Origin: Flavobacterium limnophilum
Lineage (GTDB): Bacteria > Bacteroidota > Bacteroidia > Flavobacteriales > Flavobacteriaceae
NCBI RefSeq assembly: GCF_027111315.2
Contig: NZ_CP114289.2
Span: 2,418,001-2,482,000 of the forward strand
Length of the DNA stretch: 64,000 nucleotides
Reading direction: 5' to 3'
Position numbers and translations under genes: made by a program. Shown here piece by piece: positions 19,006 through 26,979 of this stretch (positions within the stretch are counted from its first letter, which is position 1; every line of letters starts with the position of its first letter). The notes under the pieces were generated by a model, which was not told where the DNA came from, did not search any database, and worked only from the letters and a program-made list of their open reading frames with translations.

Positions 19006-19638
19006 ATGAAAAGAGAAGAAATAAACATCCCTTTGCCGTCAGTGGTATTAAAGGGCGAACTAGTACTCCCGGAAAAAGCCCTTGGAGTTGTAGTTTTTTC
19101 ACATGGAAGTGGCAGTAGCAGATTCAGCCCCAGAAATAAAATGGTGGGAGAATTGATTCAACAAGAGGGAATAGGAACCTTGTTGTTTGATTTGCTCACC
19201 GAACAAGAAGACAGAGTTTATGAAAACAGGTTCAACATCGACTTGTTGGTAAGTCGATTGATAGACGCCACGGAATGGCTCATGGAATATAAAACGACGA
19301 AAAACTTGCCCGTAGGATACTTTGGCGCCAGTACCGGAGCAGCCTCGGCATTGCGGGCAGCCGCCTATTTTGGAAAAAGCATAAAAGCAGTCGTGTCACG
19401 TGGAGGACGCCCAGATTTGGCATTAAATGCTTTACCAATGGTTACGGCTCCCACTTTATTGATCGTGGGACAACTCGACGCACAGGTAATTAAAATGAAC
19501 AAACTGGCTTTTGACCAATTACAGAGCATAAAAGAAATGAAAATAATTCCCGGTGCGACTCATTTGTTTGAAGAACCGGGCAAATTAACAGAAGTCGCCG
19601 ATTTGGCAATTACATGGTACAAAAAATACTTGGTATAA
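19006..19638 (+). CDS. Dienelactone-hydrolase-like alpha/beta hydrolase
   Basis: A 210-residue alpha/beta hydrolase. The oxyanion region is FSHGSGSSR, the nucleophile elbow is GASTG in GYFGASTGAASA, an acid residue is likely in LIVGQLDAQV, and the catalytic His is in GATHLFEE. I start at the ATG at 19006 because the two upstream in-frame codons are TTGs. It is probably co-transcribed with the phosphoribosyltransferase. Substrate unknown. Confidence 0.85.
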   Translation: MKREEINIPLPSVVLKGELVLPEKALGVVVFSHGSGSSRFSPRNKMVGELIQQEGIGTLLFDLLTEQEDRVYENRFNIDLLVSRLIDATEWLMEYKTTKNLPVGYFGASTGAASALRAAAYFGKSIKAVVSRGGRPDLALNALPMVTAPTLLIVGQLDAQVIKMNKLAFDQLQSIKEMKIIPGATHLFEEPGKLTEVADLAITWYKKYLV

Positions 19639-19759
19639 GGCGCACTAACCAACTTTAAACTTTCATTCGGCGGTTTGGAGTTGGTTTATTATGTCTTTTT
19701 GAAAACATCTTACAACTTCCAATCATTGAATTCACTTTCTTATACCATCTTGTTTGAAA

Positions 19760-20143
19760 TCATTCAAACTTTCCATCCACATAAAACCAATTGCCATTTT
19801 CTTTCTTGAAAGTAGAAAATTCGTGATGAATTTGGCTTTGTTTATTTCCATCCAAAAAATAAGCTTTAAACTCCACGGTATATTCTGTTGCGGAAATGAT
19901 TTCCAGTTTTTGCCATTGGTTGGCTGTGGCCCATTGCAAAATTTCTTCCCTGGAGTAGTATTTCCTTTGGGAATTATGAGTGGTATTCAACAAATAATCC
20001 GCTTGATGTGTGGCATAAGCGGAATATCTGGATTTCATCAAAGCCAGAGCCGTTGGAGCTTTTTCAGTTCCGGCAATATATTTTTGGCAACAATCTTGAA
20101 AACTAATTGTCGAACCACAAAAACAAAGTCCTGAATTATTCAC
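19760..20143 (-). CDS. YchJ family protein with SEC-C zinc motif
   Basis: A 127-residue YchJ/UPF0225 protein. The N-terminal SEC-C zinc-binding motif is seen as Cys7, Cys9, Cys18 and Cys19 (CFCGSTISFQDCC), followed by the family sequence LMKSRYSAYATHQADYLL. The C-terminal NTF2-like part ends in NGNWFYVDGKFE. Exact function is unknown. It is the last gene of a four-gene leftward run and overlaps the gene before it by 8 bases. Confidence 0.9.
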   Translation of the reverse strand: MNNSGLCFCGSTISFQDCCQKYIAGTEKAPTALALMKSRYSAYATHQADYLLNTTHNSQRKYYSREEILQWATANQWQKLEIISATEYTVEFKAYFLDGNKQSQIHHEFSTFKKENGNWFYVDGKFE

Positions 20144-20360
20144 CTTCTGGATTTATCTTTTGAAACAGTTGATTTAACAACACTTGGTATTTACTGATTT
20201 CGATCAGGTCTTCGTCTTCGTCTGTATGATCCAAAAAATCATCCAATTTATCACTGACTTCCAACAGTTTATTATTGGCCGATTTATGGTCTTTGGCAGC
20301 CATTAAATCAATAATTTCCTGAACGCCGTTTTTTAATTCCTCGAATTGGCTCTTTTCCAT
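20136..20360 (-). CDS. Small acidic hypothetical protein
   Basis: A 74-residue acidic, helical protein (LLEVSDKLDDFLDHTDEDEDLI) with no known family. It overlaps YchJ by 8 bp and lies 2 bp from the small basic gene before it, so it is translated within the same operon. Confidence 0.7.
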   Translation of the reverse strand: MEKSQFEELKNGVQEIIDLMAAKDHKSANNKLLEVSDKLDDFLDHTDEDEDLIEISKYQVLLNQLFQKINPEGE

Positions 20361-20362
20361 AA

Positions 20363-20515
20363 TTAGTTGTTTTCGTCAGTTTTATTCTCATTAAATTTTT
20401 TCACGATTAGCTTCAGCTTTTCTTTGCGCAACACTTTGGCCGCTTTCACTTTGTCTTGCTCTTTGTGCAACTTATCGTTGTGTTTCTTGATATTCCTTTC
20501 GTTGTTTCTTCCCAT
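20363..20515 (-). CDS. Small, very basic 50-residue protein
   Basis: A short frame from an ATG at 20515 to a TAA at 20363 encodes 50 residues, beginning MGRNNERNIKKHNDKL and rich in Lys, Asn and Glu, probably one amphipathic helix. Its ATG shares a base with the stop codon of the preceding gene (TAATG), and its stop is 2 bp from the next start, so it is embedded in a tight operon. That arrangement is the main support for it being real. Confidence 0.6.
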   Translation of the reverse strand: MGRNNERNIKKHNDKLHKEQDKVKAAKVLRKEKLKLIVKKFNENKTDENN

Positions 20516-21072
20516 TATAGTTCTCTTTTTATTTCGTCCAACGTTTTATTTGTATAAATAAGTTGTTCGATTATTAATTTTCTTAATTCATCCAAATCAT
20601 CGTATTCAAAATACTTCGCCCAAGAAGTCAAGTTAAACAAATTCCTGATTTGCTTGATTTTTTTCGTGGTTTCAAAACTCGTTCGAAGTAGGGCTTTATT
20701 ATCGTATTTCGGATTATTTTTATGTTGGTAATTGACCGTGTTTTGGGTATAATTGGCTTCTAGGTAATACAATTCTTCTTCCGCATTGTCGGGATAGAAT
20801 TCGTTCCAAGGGGCAAAACCCAATTTTGTTTTGGAGTCATTGCGAGCTTCAGCGCCATCATGTTCCATGGGCTCCAATCTCCACTTGCTGTTGGCCAATC
20901 TTCCCCAATGATTCGACAATCGATACATTCCTTCTTCAGTATAAAAATACTTACTTCCCGATTTGCTGTCATACTGCACAGGCATTCCTTCAACCACCTC
21001 AGGAAACACTTCATTAAAAACACAAAACGTGTTTTTGAAAGAATTGGGACTTGGACGAAATACTGCTTTCAT
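20515..21072 (-). CDS. Conserved hypothetical protein
   Basis: A 185-residue soluble protein. I begin at the ATG at 21072 (MKAVFRPSPNSFKNTF) since the upstream extension is cysteine-rich and unconvincing. Visible features are an aromatic-rich middle (YFYTEEGMYRLSNHWGRLANSKW, then LGFAPWNEFYPDN) and a charged helical C-terminus. I do not recognise the family. It is the first gene of the leftward run 20515, 20363, 20136, 19760. Confidence 0.7.
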   Translation of the reverse strand: MKAVFRPSPNSFKNTFCVFNEVFPEVVEGMPVQYDSKSGSKYFYTEEGMYRLSNHWGRLANSKWRLEPMEHDGAEARNDSKTKLGFAPWNEFYPDNAEEELYYLEANYTQNTVNYQHKNNPKYDNKALLRTSFETTKKIKQIRNLFNLTSWAKYFEYDDLDELRKLIIEQLIYTNKTLDEIKREL

Positions 21073-21136
21073 GGCACAAAGGTAATCAGAAAGGCAATAA
21101 CAACCCAATGCAAACTTTAATTGAAATTTAAAATGG

Positions 21137-21245
21137 TGTTGGGCGTTACCACAAGGGTCGGGCTTTTCGCTATATCTTTTGTTCCGCTATCGCTTCACAA
21201 AAGGATGCCGCTGCTATCCCTAACGCAAAATCAGGAAACCCAACA
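21137..21245. repeat. REP-like/MITE-like inverted-repeat element
   Basis: A 109-bp non-coding element with ends TGTTGGG...CCCAACA, inner arms GCGTTA/TAACGC and AGGG/CCCT, and a central CTTTTGT/ACAAAAG pair, so the whole unit can fold into a nested hairpin. It is noticeably richer in GC than its surroundings. I recall very similar sequences between genes in other Flavobacterium genomes, but cannot verify copy number here. Confidence 0.6.
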
Positions 21246-21302
21246 AAATTAAGTTCTAATTGACTAACTTTGCACTTTAGAATCCAATAAAACCAATTGA
21301 TT

Positions 21303-21548
21303 ATGACTAAGCCATCAGAAAAAATGCTCCAAAAAGGAGTTTACACCGGAATAATAGAGCAAGACGAAAACAACAACTTTTTTTGTGGCGAATATCTATT
21401 AGATTATAAAATGGTTATGGCCAACCATAAACTGGGCGATATGGTAACCATCAAATCAGTGATTGAAAATCCAAGCGACATCAACTACAACAAGTATCCA
21501 AAGAAGTCCAAAAACTTTGACAAAGCCAATAACAAGCCCCAACAATAA
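21303..21548 (+). CDS. Small hypothetical protein
   Basis: An 81-residue protein (MTKPSEKMLQKGVYTGI onward) with a possible small beta barrel in its first two thirds and a Lys/Asn-rich tail. The ATG at 21303 is preceded by TAACTTTG at 21265-21272, a good -7 element. No family recognised. Confidence 0.65.
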   Translation: MTKPSEKMLQKGVYTGIIEQDENNNFFCGEYLLDYKMVMANHKLGDMVTIKSVIENPSDINYNKYPKKSKNFDKANNKPQQ

Positions 21549-21580
21549 GCCTTTTTATTGATTTTTTTTAAGTCGGAAAT

Positions 21581-21609
21581 TGAAAACTTAAAAAAAAGTG
21601 TACCTTTGC
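21581..21609 (+). promoter_or_regulatory. Promoter of the J-like/KTSC gene
   Basis: TTG at 21581-21583, an 18-bp spacer and TACCTTTG at 21602-21609 fit the Bacteroidetes consensus. Transcription would begin about 60 bases before the chosen ATG at 21678, which argues against the longer frame opening at 21558. Confidence 0.65.
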
Positions 21610-21677
21610 AAAAAATTGTCGATTTTGGAACTAAATCAGATTGGTTCCATATTAAAAGACAAGTAGTTACCTTATTT

Positions 21678-22118
21678 ATGAAAAAAATAGTTGAATTCCG
21701 CAAGCTGTTAAATGTTGATAAAACAGTAGAATTAAAAGATTTGAAAACCATTTATCGCAATGCGATGAAAGATGCGCATCCTGATAAATTTCAAGGAGAC
21801 GAAGAGGGTTTGAAAGAAGCTGAAGAAAACAGTAAAAAAATTATTGAAGCCTACCACTTTTTGGTAAGCATCAACCCTGAAACTATCAAATCAAACTTAC
21901 CGGAATACACCGAAACCATCTCGACCTCAACCATCACGGATTACAAATTTGTAGAAGGACGATTGATTATCAATTTCTCCAACGGTAGTGTTTACGAATA
22001 CATCAGTGTTCCTAAAGCCACTTACGTAAAAATGGTAAATGCCGATTCTCCGGGAAGATTTGCAAAAAGACACATTTTAAATTCTTTTACTTGGAGAAAA
22101 ACACTTAACCAAGACTAG
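21678..22118 (+). CDS. J-domain-like plus KTSC-domain protein
   Basis: A 146-residue protein. Residues about 10-65 resemble a DnaJ J-domain, with the HPDK loop in AMKDAHPDKF and helices on both sides. Residues about 80-140 form a KTSC domain (TITDYKFVEGRLIINF, then GSVYEYISVPKATY). KTSC domains are associated with RNA or nucleic acid metabolism, but their role is not established. The start at 21678 follows from the promoter at 21581-21609; the upstream extension lies inside or before that promoter. A terminator follows at 22145. Confidence 0.82.
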   Translation: MKKIVEFRKLLNVDKTVELKDLKTIYRNAMKDAHPDKFQGDEEGLKEAEENSKKIIEAYHFLVSINPETIKSNLPEYTETISTSTITDYKFVEGRLIINFSNGSVYEYISVPKATYVKMVNADSPGRFAKRHILNSFTWRKTLNQD

Positions 22119-22144
22119 AAAACTAGATCAACTTACATTTTAAA

Positions 22145-22172
22145 AGCACTCCTTTCGGGAGTGTTTTTTTTT
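22145..22172 (+). terminator. Rho-independent terminator
   Basis: Stem CACTCC / GGGAGTG around a TTTC loop, followed by a long T-run. It lies 27 bp after the J-like/KTSC gene. Confidence 0.85.
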
Positions 22173-22255
22173 TCTGTAAAAAAATAAAACAAGAATTGCA
22201 TAGAACATTTATTTTAAGTAAGTTAGCAATGTCCAATATTTAAAAATAAATTAAC

Positions 22256-22492
22256 ATGAGTGACTCTTGTAAACTATTCAAATCACAATATAAAAAAGCA
22301 AAAGAAACCCTTGACATCTTGCTAACCCATAAGGAAAAAATAAATTTAAAACTAGAATCCGATTATTCGAATGCGCACTTGCACAAAGAATTAAGAACCG
22401 TAAATATGGACATCCGAATCACGGAAAACGAAATAGAACATGCTGAATTTCGCATAAATGAATGTGAAATGAAACAAAATTCCCTTATCTAG
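22256..22492 (+). CDS. Small hypothetical helical protein
   Basis: A 78-residue, charged protein predicted to form one or two long helices (FKSQYKKAKETLDILLTH, then NEIEHAEFRINECEMK). No signal peptide or known domain. Codon use and composition agree with neighbouring genes. Confidence 0.55.
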   Translation: MSDSCKLFKSQYKKAKETLDILLTHKEKINLKLESDYSNAHLHKELRTVNMDIRITENEIEHAEFRINECEMKQNSLI

Positions 22493-22638
22493 AAAAAATT
22501 TCCGACACAAAACCCATTTCGCAATTTTATTCTCCAAATACTTTTAGAAAAAAGGCTAAAATTTGGAAATTTTTATTTGCCCGACTTCCCCCTAATTAAA
22601 ATATATAAACTATAACAAAAATTTAAGTCGTAAAATTA

Positions 22639-22667
22639 TTGATATTTTATAAATTTAGATACTTTTG
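22639..22667 (+). promoter_or_regulatory. Promoter of the thioredoxin-like gene
   Basis: TTG at 22639-22641, an 18-bp spacer and TACTTTTG at 22660-22667, ending 28 bp before the ATG at 22696. Confidence 0.65.
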
Positions 22668-22695
22668 CAGACTTAAAACATTTAACTAACTTATA

Positions 22696-23859
22696 ATGAA
22701 AAAAATAATTTTATTACTTTCGGCTACCGTATTCTTAATTTCTTGTAGCAAAAACAAGTATGTCATTTCAGGTACCGTAAAAGGTATTGAAAATGGGAAA
22801 ACCGTAATTATGGAAACTCAAGATGCCAGTGGTATGGGAGGATTAATTGCTGTAGATACCGTAAAAGTAGAGAACGGTAAATTCGAAATAACAGGAAAAG
22901 CTTTAGAGCCTTCTTTCCATATGTTACAAGTTGAAGGTGTACAAGGAAAAGTGCCATTTATCTTGGAAAATGGAGACATTGCAATAGAAATCAATAAAGA
23001 CAGTCTTAACAAATCGAAAATTTCTGGAACTTACAACAATGACGAATTTTCTTCATTCAACAAAGATCTTGAAAAAATTCAAAAACCATTAATCGATTTT
23101 CAAACGAAAAACACACCATTAATGAATACTGCACAACAAACTAAAGATACTGCAGTCATCAATAAATTAATGGCAGAATTCGGTAAAATTCAACAAAGTA
23201 TTGGTGAAACTACCAAAAAGAAATATACCACTTACGCTGAAACTCATCCAAAATCATTTATAACTGCTTTAATCATTCAATCAATGATGAGTGACCCGGC
23301 TGTTGACTTGAAAAAATTAGAAAAATTATATGCTGATCTTGATGCGTCTTTAAAAACTACAAAACCAGGAAAAGCGATTGACACAAAAATTAAAGAAATA
23401 AAATCAGGTCCTGCAGTTGGTCCAGCTCCAGCTCCAGTTGGAGGCGCTAAATGAAGCTCTGATTTTTCTGCTCCAAATCCTGAAGGAAAATTAATTAGCC
23501 TGAAGGAAAGTTTAGGAAAAGTAACAATTGTTGACTTTTGGGCTTCATGGTGTGCTCCTTGTAGGGTCGAAAACCCGAATGTGGTGACCATCTATAAAGA
23601 ATTTCACGACAAAGGTTTAAACATAGTAGGCGTTTCTTTGGATAAAGACGCTAAAAAATGGAAAGAAGCCATAGCAAAAGATAATTTGACTTGGACTCAA
23701 GTTTCTCATTTAAAATTTTGGGATGAACCCATTGCCGCACAATACCAAGTGCAATCCATTCCAGCCACTTTTATCCTTGATGCGTCAGGCAAAGTAGTGG
23801 CAAAAGATTTAAGAGGCAAGGAACTTAGAGCAAAAATCATGGAACTTTTGGCTAAATAG
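22696..23859 (+). pseudogene. DUF4369/TlpA-like thioredoxin lipoprotein split by an in-frame TGA
   Basis: The reading frame from 22696 begins with a lipoprotein signal (lipobox LISC, Cys17) and a DUF4369 domain from about residue 20, followed by a helical region. At codon 253 (23452-23454) it meets a TGA in the linker. Without changing frame it continues SSDFSAPNPEGKLISL into a TlpA-like thioredoxin domain with WCAPC (Cys286, Cys289) and ends normally at 23859. An intact gene would be a 387-residue periplasmic thiol-disulfide oxidoreductase. One nonsense substitution explains it. The thioredoxin half alone has no signal peptide. It is either decayed, a sequencing error, or expressed by read-through. 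Confidence 0.75.
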
Positions 23860-23879
23860 GTCGAAAAGGTACAACTCAT

Positions 23880-23912
23880 AAAAAATCTCCCTTGTGGAGA
23901 TTTTTTTATTTT
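23880..23912 (+). terminator. Rho-independent terminator
   Basis: Stem AAATCTCC / TGGAGATTT with a CTTG loop and a T-run, located just after the thioredoxin-like gene. Confidence 0.8.
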
Positions 23913-23963
23913 ATTCAATACCAACACATTGCAATTAATCTCAAAATTAAGTGCCCATTTAGT

Positions 23964-23993
23964 TTGGAAACATCAAAACAGTTTTTATATTTG
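23964..23993 (+). promoter_or_regulatory. Promoter of tRNA-Tyr
   Basis: TTG at 23964-23966, a 19-bp spacer and TATATTTG at 23986-23993, about 40 bases before the mature tRNA. It is one of the best matches to the Bacteroidetes consensus in the window. Confidence 0.7.
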
Positions 23994-24032
23994 CAACCGC
24001 TAAGCACAAATAATGCTGGCTAAACACGGTTC

Positions 24033-24113
24033 GGGGAGATACTCAAGCGGCCAACGAGGGCAGACTGTAAATCTGCTGTGTGAACTTCGCAGGTTCGAAT
24101 CCTGCTCTCCCCA
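24033..24113 (+). tRNA. tRNA-Tyr (anticodon GTA)
   Basis: The acceptor arms GGGGAGA (24033) and TCTCCCC (24106-24112) pair perfectly, with discriminator A at 24113. The anticodon GTA is at 24067-24069 in CT-GTA-AATC. The T arm GCAGGTTCGAATCCTGC and a long variable arm typical of bacterial tRNA-Tyr are present. CCA is not encoded (ACA follows). Confidence 0.95.
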
Positions 24114-24118
24114 CAAAA

Positions 24119-24152
24119 CAAAAAGTCCTGAAAATTTTCAGGACTTTTTTTG
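24119..24152 (+). terminator. Terminator of tRNA-Tyr
   Basis: Stem AAAAGTCCTGAAAA / TTTTCAGGACTTTT directly followed by T residues, 6 bases after the tRNA. It could also serve the leftward gene ending at 24174. Confidence 0.85.
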
Positions 24153-24173
24153 TTTAAGTCAGTTGTATCCGAT

Positions 24174-24860
24174 TTATTCCAAAACGAAATTCACGCTTAC
24201 ATTTGCCGTAATCTCTATTTCTCCAACAGCCAATGTTTCTCTAGGCGCTGATTCAGCATCAAACGTCGCTTTCATGGCATACATTCTAGGCTGCGGGTTA
24301 TACGTTTGCGAATTATCAGATATCAATATTGCTTTGCCTACTTTTTGGCCTAAAACCGAAACAAAATCCTCGGCTTTGGCTTTTGCCTCTTTTATGGCCA
24401 ATTTTCGAGCATCGGATTGCAATTGCGTCATTTTGGAAGACTTGAACTCCACATTGTCAATTCGATTAATGCCTTCATTGACCAAGCCTTCCATAAAGGC
24501 ATCATATTTAGACAAATCTTTTAATAAAATTTGTACTGTTTGCGTTGCCACATAACTGTATTTCTTTTTCTCGTAATCATAATTAGGATTTAAAGAAATA
24601 CGTTGGGTCTGGAAATCTTCTGCCGCAATATTCGACTTTTTGATAAATTTCAAGATGGCGTCCATTTTTTTGTCATTCTCCCGTTTTACCTCCTCGGCCT
24701 TTGTTCCTTTTGTTTCAATTGAAATGGAAATTGAGGCTTGGTCTGGAGCCACTTTAATCTTCCCTTCGCCAGAAACGGCAATCATTGGAACTTGTTTTTG
24801 GTCTTGGGCGTAAGACATCGTCATAAATAAAATACCTAGAATCAATAGTGCTTTTTTCAT
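24174..24860 (-). CDS. SIMPL domain (DUF541) periplasmic protein
   Basis: A 228-residue secreted protein with signal peptide ending near SYAQDQ and a SIMPL/DUF541 domain (MIAVSGEGKIKVAPDQASI at about 26-44, then VEFKSSKMTQLQSDARKLA). Such proteins are periplasmic or surface proteins of uncertain function, linked in some bacteria to oxidative stress. It precedes a rhomboid gene on the same strand, in a different transcriptional context. The tRNA terminator separates it from upstream DNA. Confidence 0.9.
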   Translation of the reverse strand: MKKALLILGILFMTMSYAQDQKQVPMIAVSGEGKIKVAPDQASISISIETKGTKAEEVKRENDKKMDAILKFIKKSNIAAEDFQTQRISLNPNYDYEKKKYSYVATQTVQILLKDLSKYDAFMEGLVNEGINRIDNVEFKSSKMTQLQSDARKLAIKEAKAKAEDFVSVLGQKVGKAILISDNSQTYNPQPRMYAMKATFDAESAPRETLAVGEIEITANVSVNFVLE

Positions 24861-24911
24861 TTTAAATAAATTTAATTAGTTTTCACAATCTGTATTCAAA
24901 TCCTGTGCCAA

Positions 24912-25553
24912 TTACAGCTTCCCCAATTTTGACATTGCAAAAAGAATCAGGATGGGAATAGCCAAAAGCACCACCATAAGGGTATTATCCACAAGCATTG
25001 CGGGATCTTTTAAGAGCGTGATCAAATACCCTCCAATTGCCCCTCCAAAATGAGCCGTGTGGCCAATGTTGTCGTTCTTGGCTTTCATCCCGTAAATGGA
25101 ATACAACAAATAGCCAATACCAAAAAGATAAGCCGGAATGGGAATGGGAATAAAAAACAAATACAAACTCATGCTTGGATCAATCAAAATCGCCGAATAC
25201 AGGATTCCGGTAACAGCTCCAGATGCACCAATAGCCCTGTAACTGTAATCGTTTTTGTGCATCAACAGGGTAAGCAAGCTTCCAAAAACAAGACTTATCA
25301 TATAAATCAAGAAAAAGGAAGCATTTCCAAAATAATGAACCACCACGGGCGCAAACATGTAAAGGGTAAACATATTGAAAAACAAATGTCCCATATCGGC
25401 ATGTAAAAACCCAGAAGTAACCATTCGGATTTGTTCCCCGGCTCGAATGCTTCCGATGTGGAATTCATATTTTCTAAAAAATGCCAGATCGTTAAATCCT
25501 TTTAAACTGAATAAAATGGTGGCGGCAATAATTACAATTAAAATAGTGCTCAT
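24912..25553 (-). CDS. Rhomboid family intramembrane serine protease
   Basis: A 213-residue membrane protein with six or so predicted helices. The rhomboid features are all visible: HADMGHLFFN (the HxxxxHxxxN helix), the catalytic serine motif IGASGAVTG and the catalytic His in GHTAHFGGAIGG. It cleaves substrates within the membrane; targets are unknown. The next gene downstream on this strand is the SIMPL protein, 51 bp away. Confidence 0.93.
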   Translation of the reverse strand: MSTILIVIIAATILFSLKGFNDLAFFRKYEFHIGSIRAGEQIRMVTSGFLHADMGHLFFNMFTLYMFAPVVVHYFGNASFFLIYMISLVFGSLLTLLMHKNDYSYRAIGASGAVTGILYSAILIDPSMSLYLFFIPIPIPAYLFGIGYLLYSIYGMKAKNDNIGHTAHFGGAIGGYLITLLKDPAMLVDNTLMVVLLAIPILILFAMSKLGKL

Positions 25554-25655
25554 AAATTGTTTGGATATTTTTTTTTAAAGTGTAAATCTAATTAATATAA
25601 TGCTTGTAAAACAGCCGACAAATCACAAACTTTCATCCAAAAGATTTTTTTGAAT

Positions 25656-25663
25656 TATATTTG
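25656..25663 (+). promoter_or_regulatory. -7 element TATATTTG
   Basis: It lies 17 bp before the ATG at 25681, and its last base is the first base of an in-frame GTG at 25663. That position excludes the GTG as the start and supports the ATG. Confidence 0.55.
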
Positions 25664-25680
25664 TGGAAATATTTTACCCC

Positions 25681-26550
25681 ATGCGTTTTATCGTTTACCT
25701 CATAGTCTATCCCTTTTTATGGTGCATTTCGATGTTGCCGTTTAAATTACTATACTTATTTTCCGACTTCATCTATCTAATCGTTTATTATGTAATTGGT
25801 TACAGAAAAAAAACCGTTCGAGAAAACTTGGCATTGGCATTACCCCATTTATCAGCCGAAGAACGGTTGAGCATCGAAAAAAAATCATTCCGCCACTTGT
25901 GTGACATGTTTCTCGAAATGATAAAAACAATGACCATTTCCAAAAAAGAAATCGAGAAACGTTTCGTGTTTACCAATATGGAGGTTTATAAAAAACTGGA
26001 AGAACAGGAAAAAAGCATCGCAATGATGCTGGCACATTATGCCAGCTATGAATGGGTAATCTCGATGAATGCCTATGTCACTTTTAGTGCTTTTGCCATT
26101 TATAAAAAAATCGCCAATCCTTATTTTGACAAACTGGTTCGGGATATTCGATCCAAATTCAAGGCATCGCTCGTAACCACCAAAGAAACGATCCCAACCA
26201 TCATCAAGAATAACAGAAACAAAAAGCTCTCCATTTATGGATTTGCCAGTGATCAATCACCAAAAATCACTTCTGCATTTCATTGGCAAAAATTTATGGG
26301 AATTGAAGTCCCCGTGCATACCGGTGCCGAAATACTGGCCAAAAAATACAACATGAACATGATTTTCCTTAAAGTAAAAAAGGCAAAACGTGGTTATTAT
26401 GAAGCCAGCTTTGAAGTGCTGTCCGAAAATGCCAAAGAAATACCCAACTATGAAATCACGGATAAATTCCTGACATTGGTGGAACAACAAATTTATGAAG
26501 CGCCTGAATATTATTTGTGGACGCATAAACGTTGGAAACACAAAAGATAG
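25681..26550 (+). CDS. LpxL/HtrB-type lipid A acyltransferase family protein
   Basis: A 289-residue protein with an N-terminal membrane anchor (residues about 1-45) and the lysophospholipid/lipid A acyltransferase domain. The catalytic HX4E motif is in LAHYASYEW. It would transfer an acyl chain to lipid A or another envelope lipid at the inner membrane. The family in Bacteroidota includes LpxL-like enzymes, and single-copy enzymes of this kind probably complete lipid A. The start at 25681 is chosen over a GTG at 25663, which lies on the promoter. Confidence 0.88.
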   Translation: MRFIVYLIVYPFLWCISMLPFKLLYLFSDFIYLIVYYVIGYRKKTVRENLALALPHLSAEERLSIEKKSFRHLCDMFLEMIKTMTISKKEIEKRFVFTNMEVYKKLEEQEKSIAMMLAHYASYEWVISMNAYVTFSAFAIYKKIANPYFDKLVRDIRSKFKASLVTTKETIPTIIKNNRNKKLSIYGFASDQSPKITSAFHWQKFMGIEVPVHTGAEILAKKYNMNMIFLKVKKAKRGYYEASFEVLSENAKEIPNYEITDKFLTLVEQQIYEAPEYYLWTHKRWKHKR

Positions 26551-26595
26551 TGAGCAGTGTCCAGCAGCAGTTGGCAGATCGCATAAAAAGGGAAT

Positions 26596-26979
26596 TTAAC
26601 GCAATTGTATTTCGTTTTCCTCAAGAATTTCAAAAAGATAAATACTATGGTTTGGCTCGTATTTCTCTACCCCGCTTTGATACCATTTTTCGATTACATC
26701 AAGTTGATATGGGGTATAACCATCCGTATCTATGGTTAATCCCAGTAAACCGGACAACAGGAAATCTTCCAACACTTTGTTGTTGACAATTCGTTGGGGA
26801 ATGCCCTCCTTAATTCTACCATTCATTTCCTCATAATCCATCCTTCCAGATTTAAAGCCGGAATTAAAGGCTGCACTATCTTTATGATAATTGGCTTGCG
26901 GAAATGGATTGATGCCTTTAGCATACCCTTCAAAATACTCTTGCCTATAAACGGAGTTAAATATGTTTTTTGTATTCAT
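26596..26979 (-). CDS. Hypothetical protein
   Basis: A 127-residue soluble protein (MNTKNIFNSVYRQEYFEGY, then GFKSGRMDYEEMNGRIKEG) with a Gly-rich, aromatic N-terminal half and an acidic C-terminus. No domain recognised. It converges with the acyltransferase gene, 45 bp away. A competing frame on the + strand (26532-26786) overlaps it and is less convincing. Confidence 0.6.
   Translation of the reverse strand: MNTKNIFNSVYRQEYFEGYAKGINPFPQANYHKDSAAFNSGFKSGRMDYEEMNGRIKEGIPQRIVNNKVLEDFLLSGLLGLTIDTDGYTPYQLDVIEKWYQSGVEKYEPNHSIYLFEILEENEIQLR

Noticed and set aside
23452..23454. TGA as a selenocysteine codon in the thioredoxin gene
   Set aside because: It lies in the linker, not at the CxxC active site, and no hairpin of the right kind follows. 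A nonsense mutation or read error is simpler.
24013..24555. A 180-residue + strand reading frame
   Set aside because: It contains the tRNA-Tyr gene and then lies opposite the SIMPL gene; it is a shadow frame.
26532..26786. An 84-residue + strand frame after the acyltransferase
   Set aside because: It overlaps the more credible minus-strand protein at 26596-26979 and has no domain or promoter.
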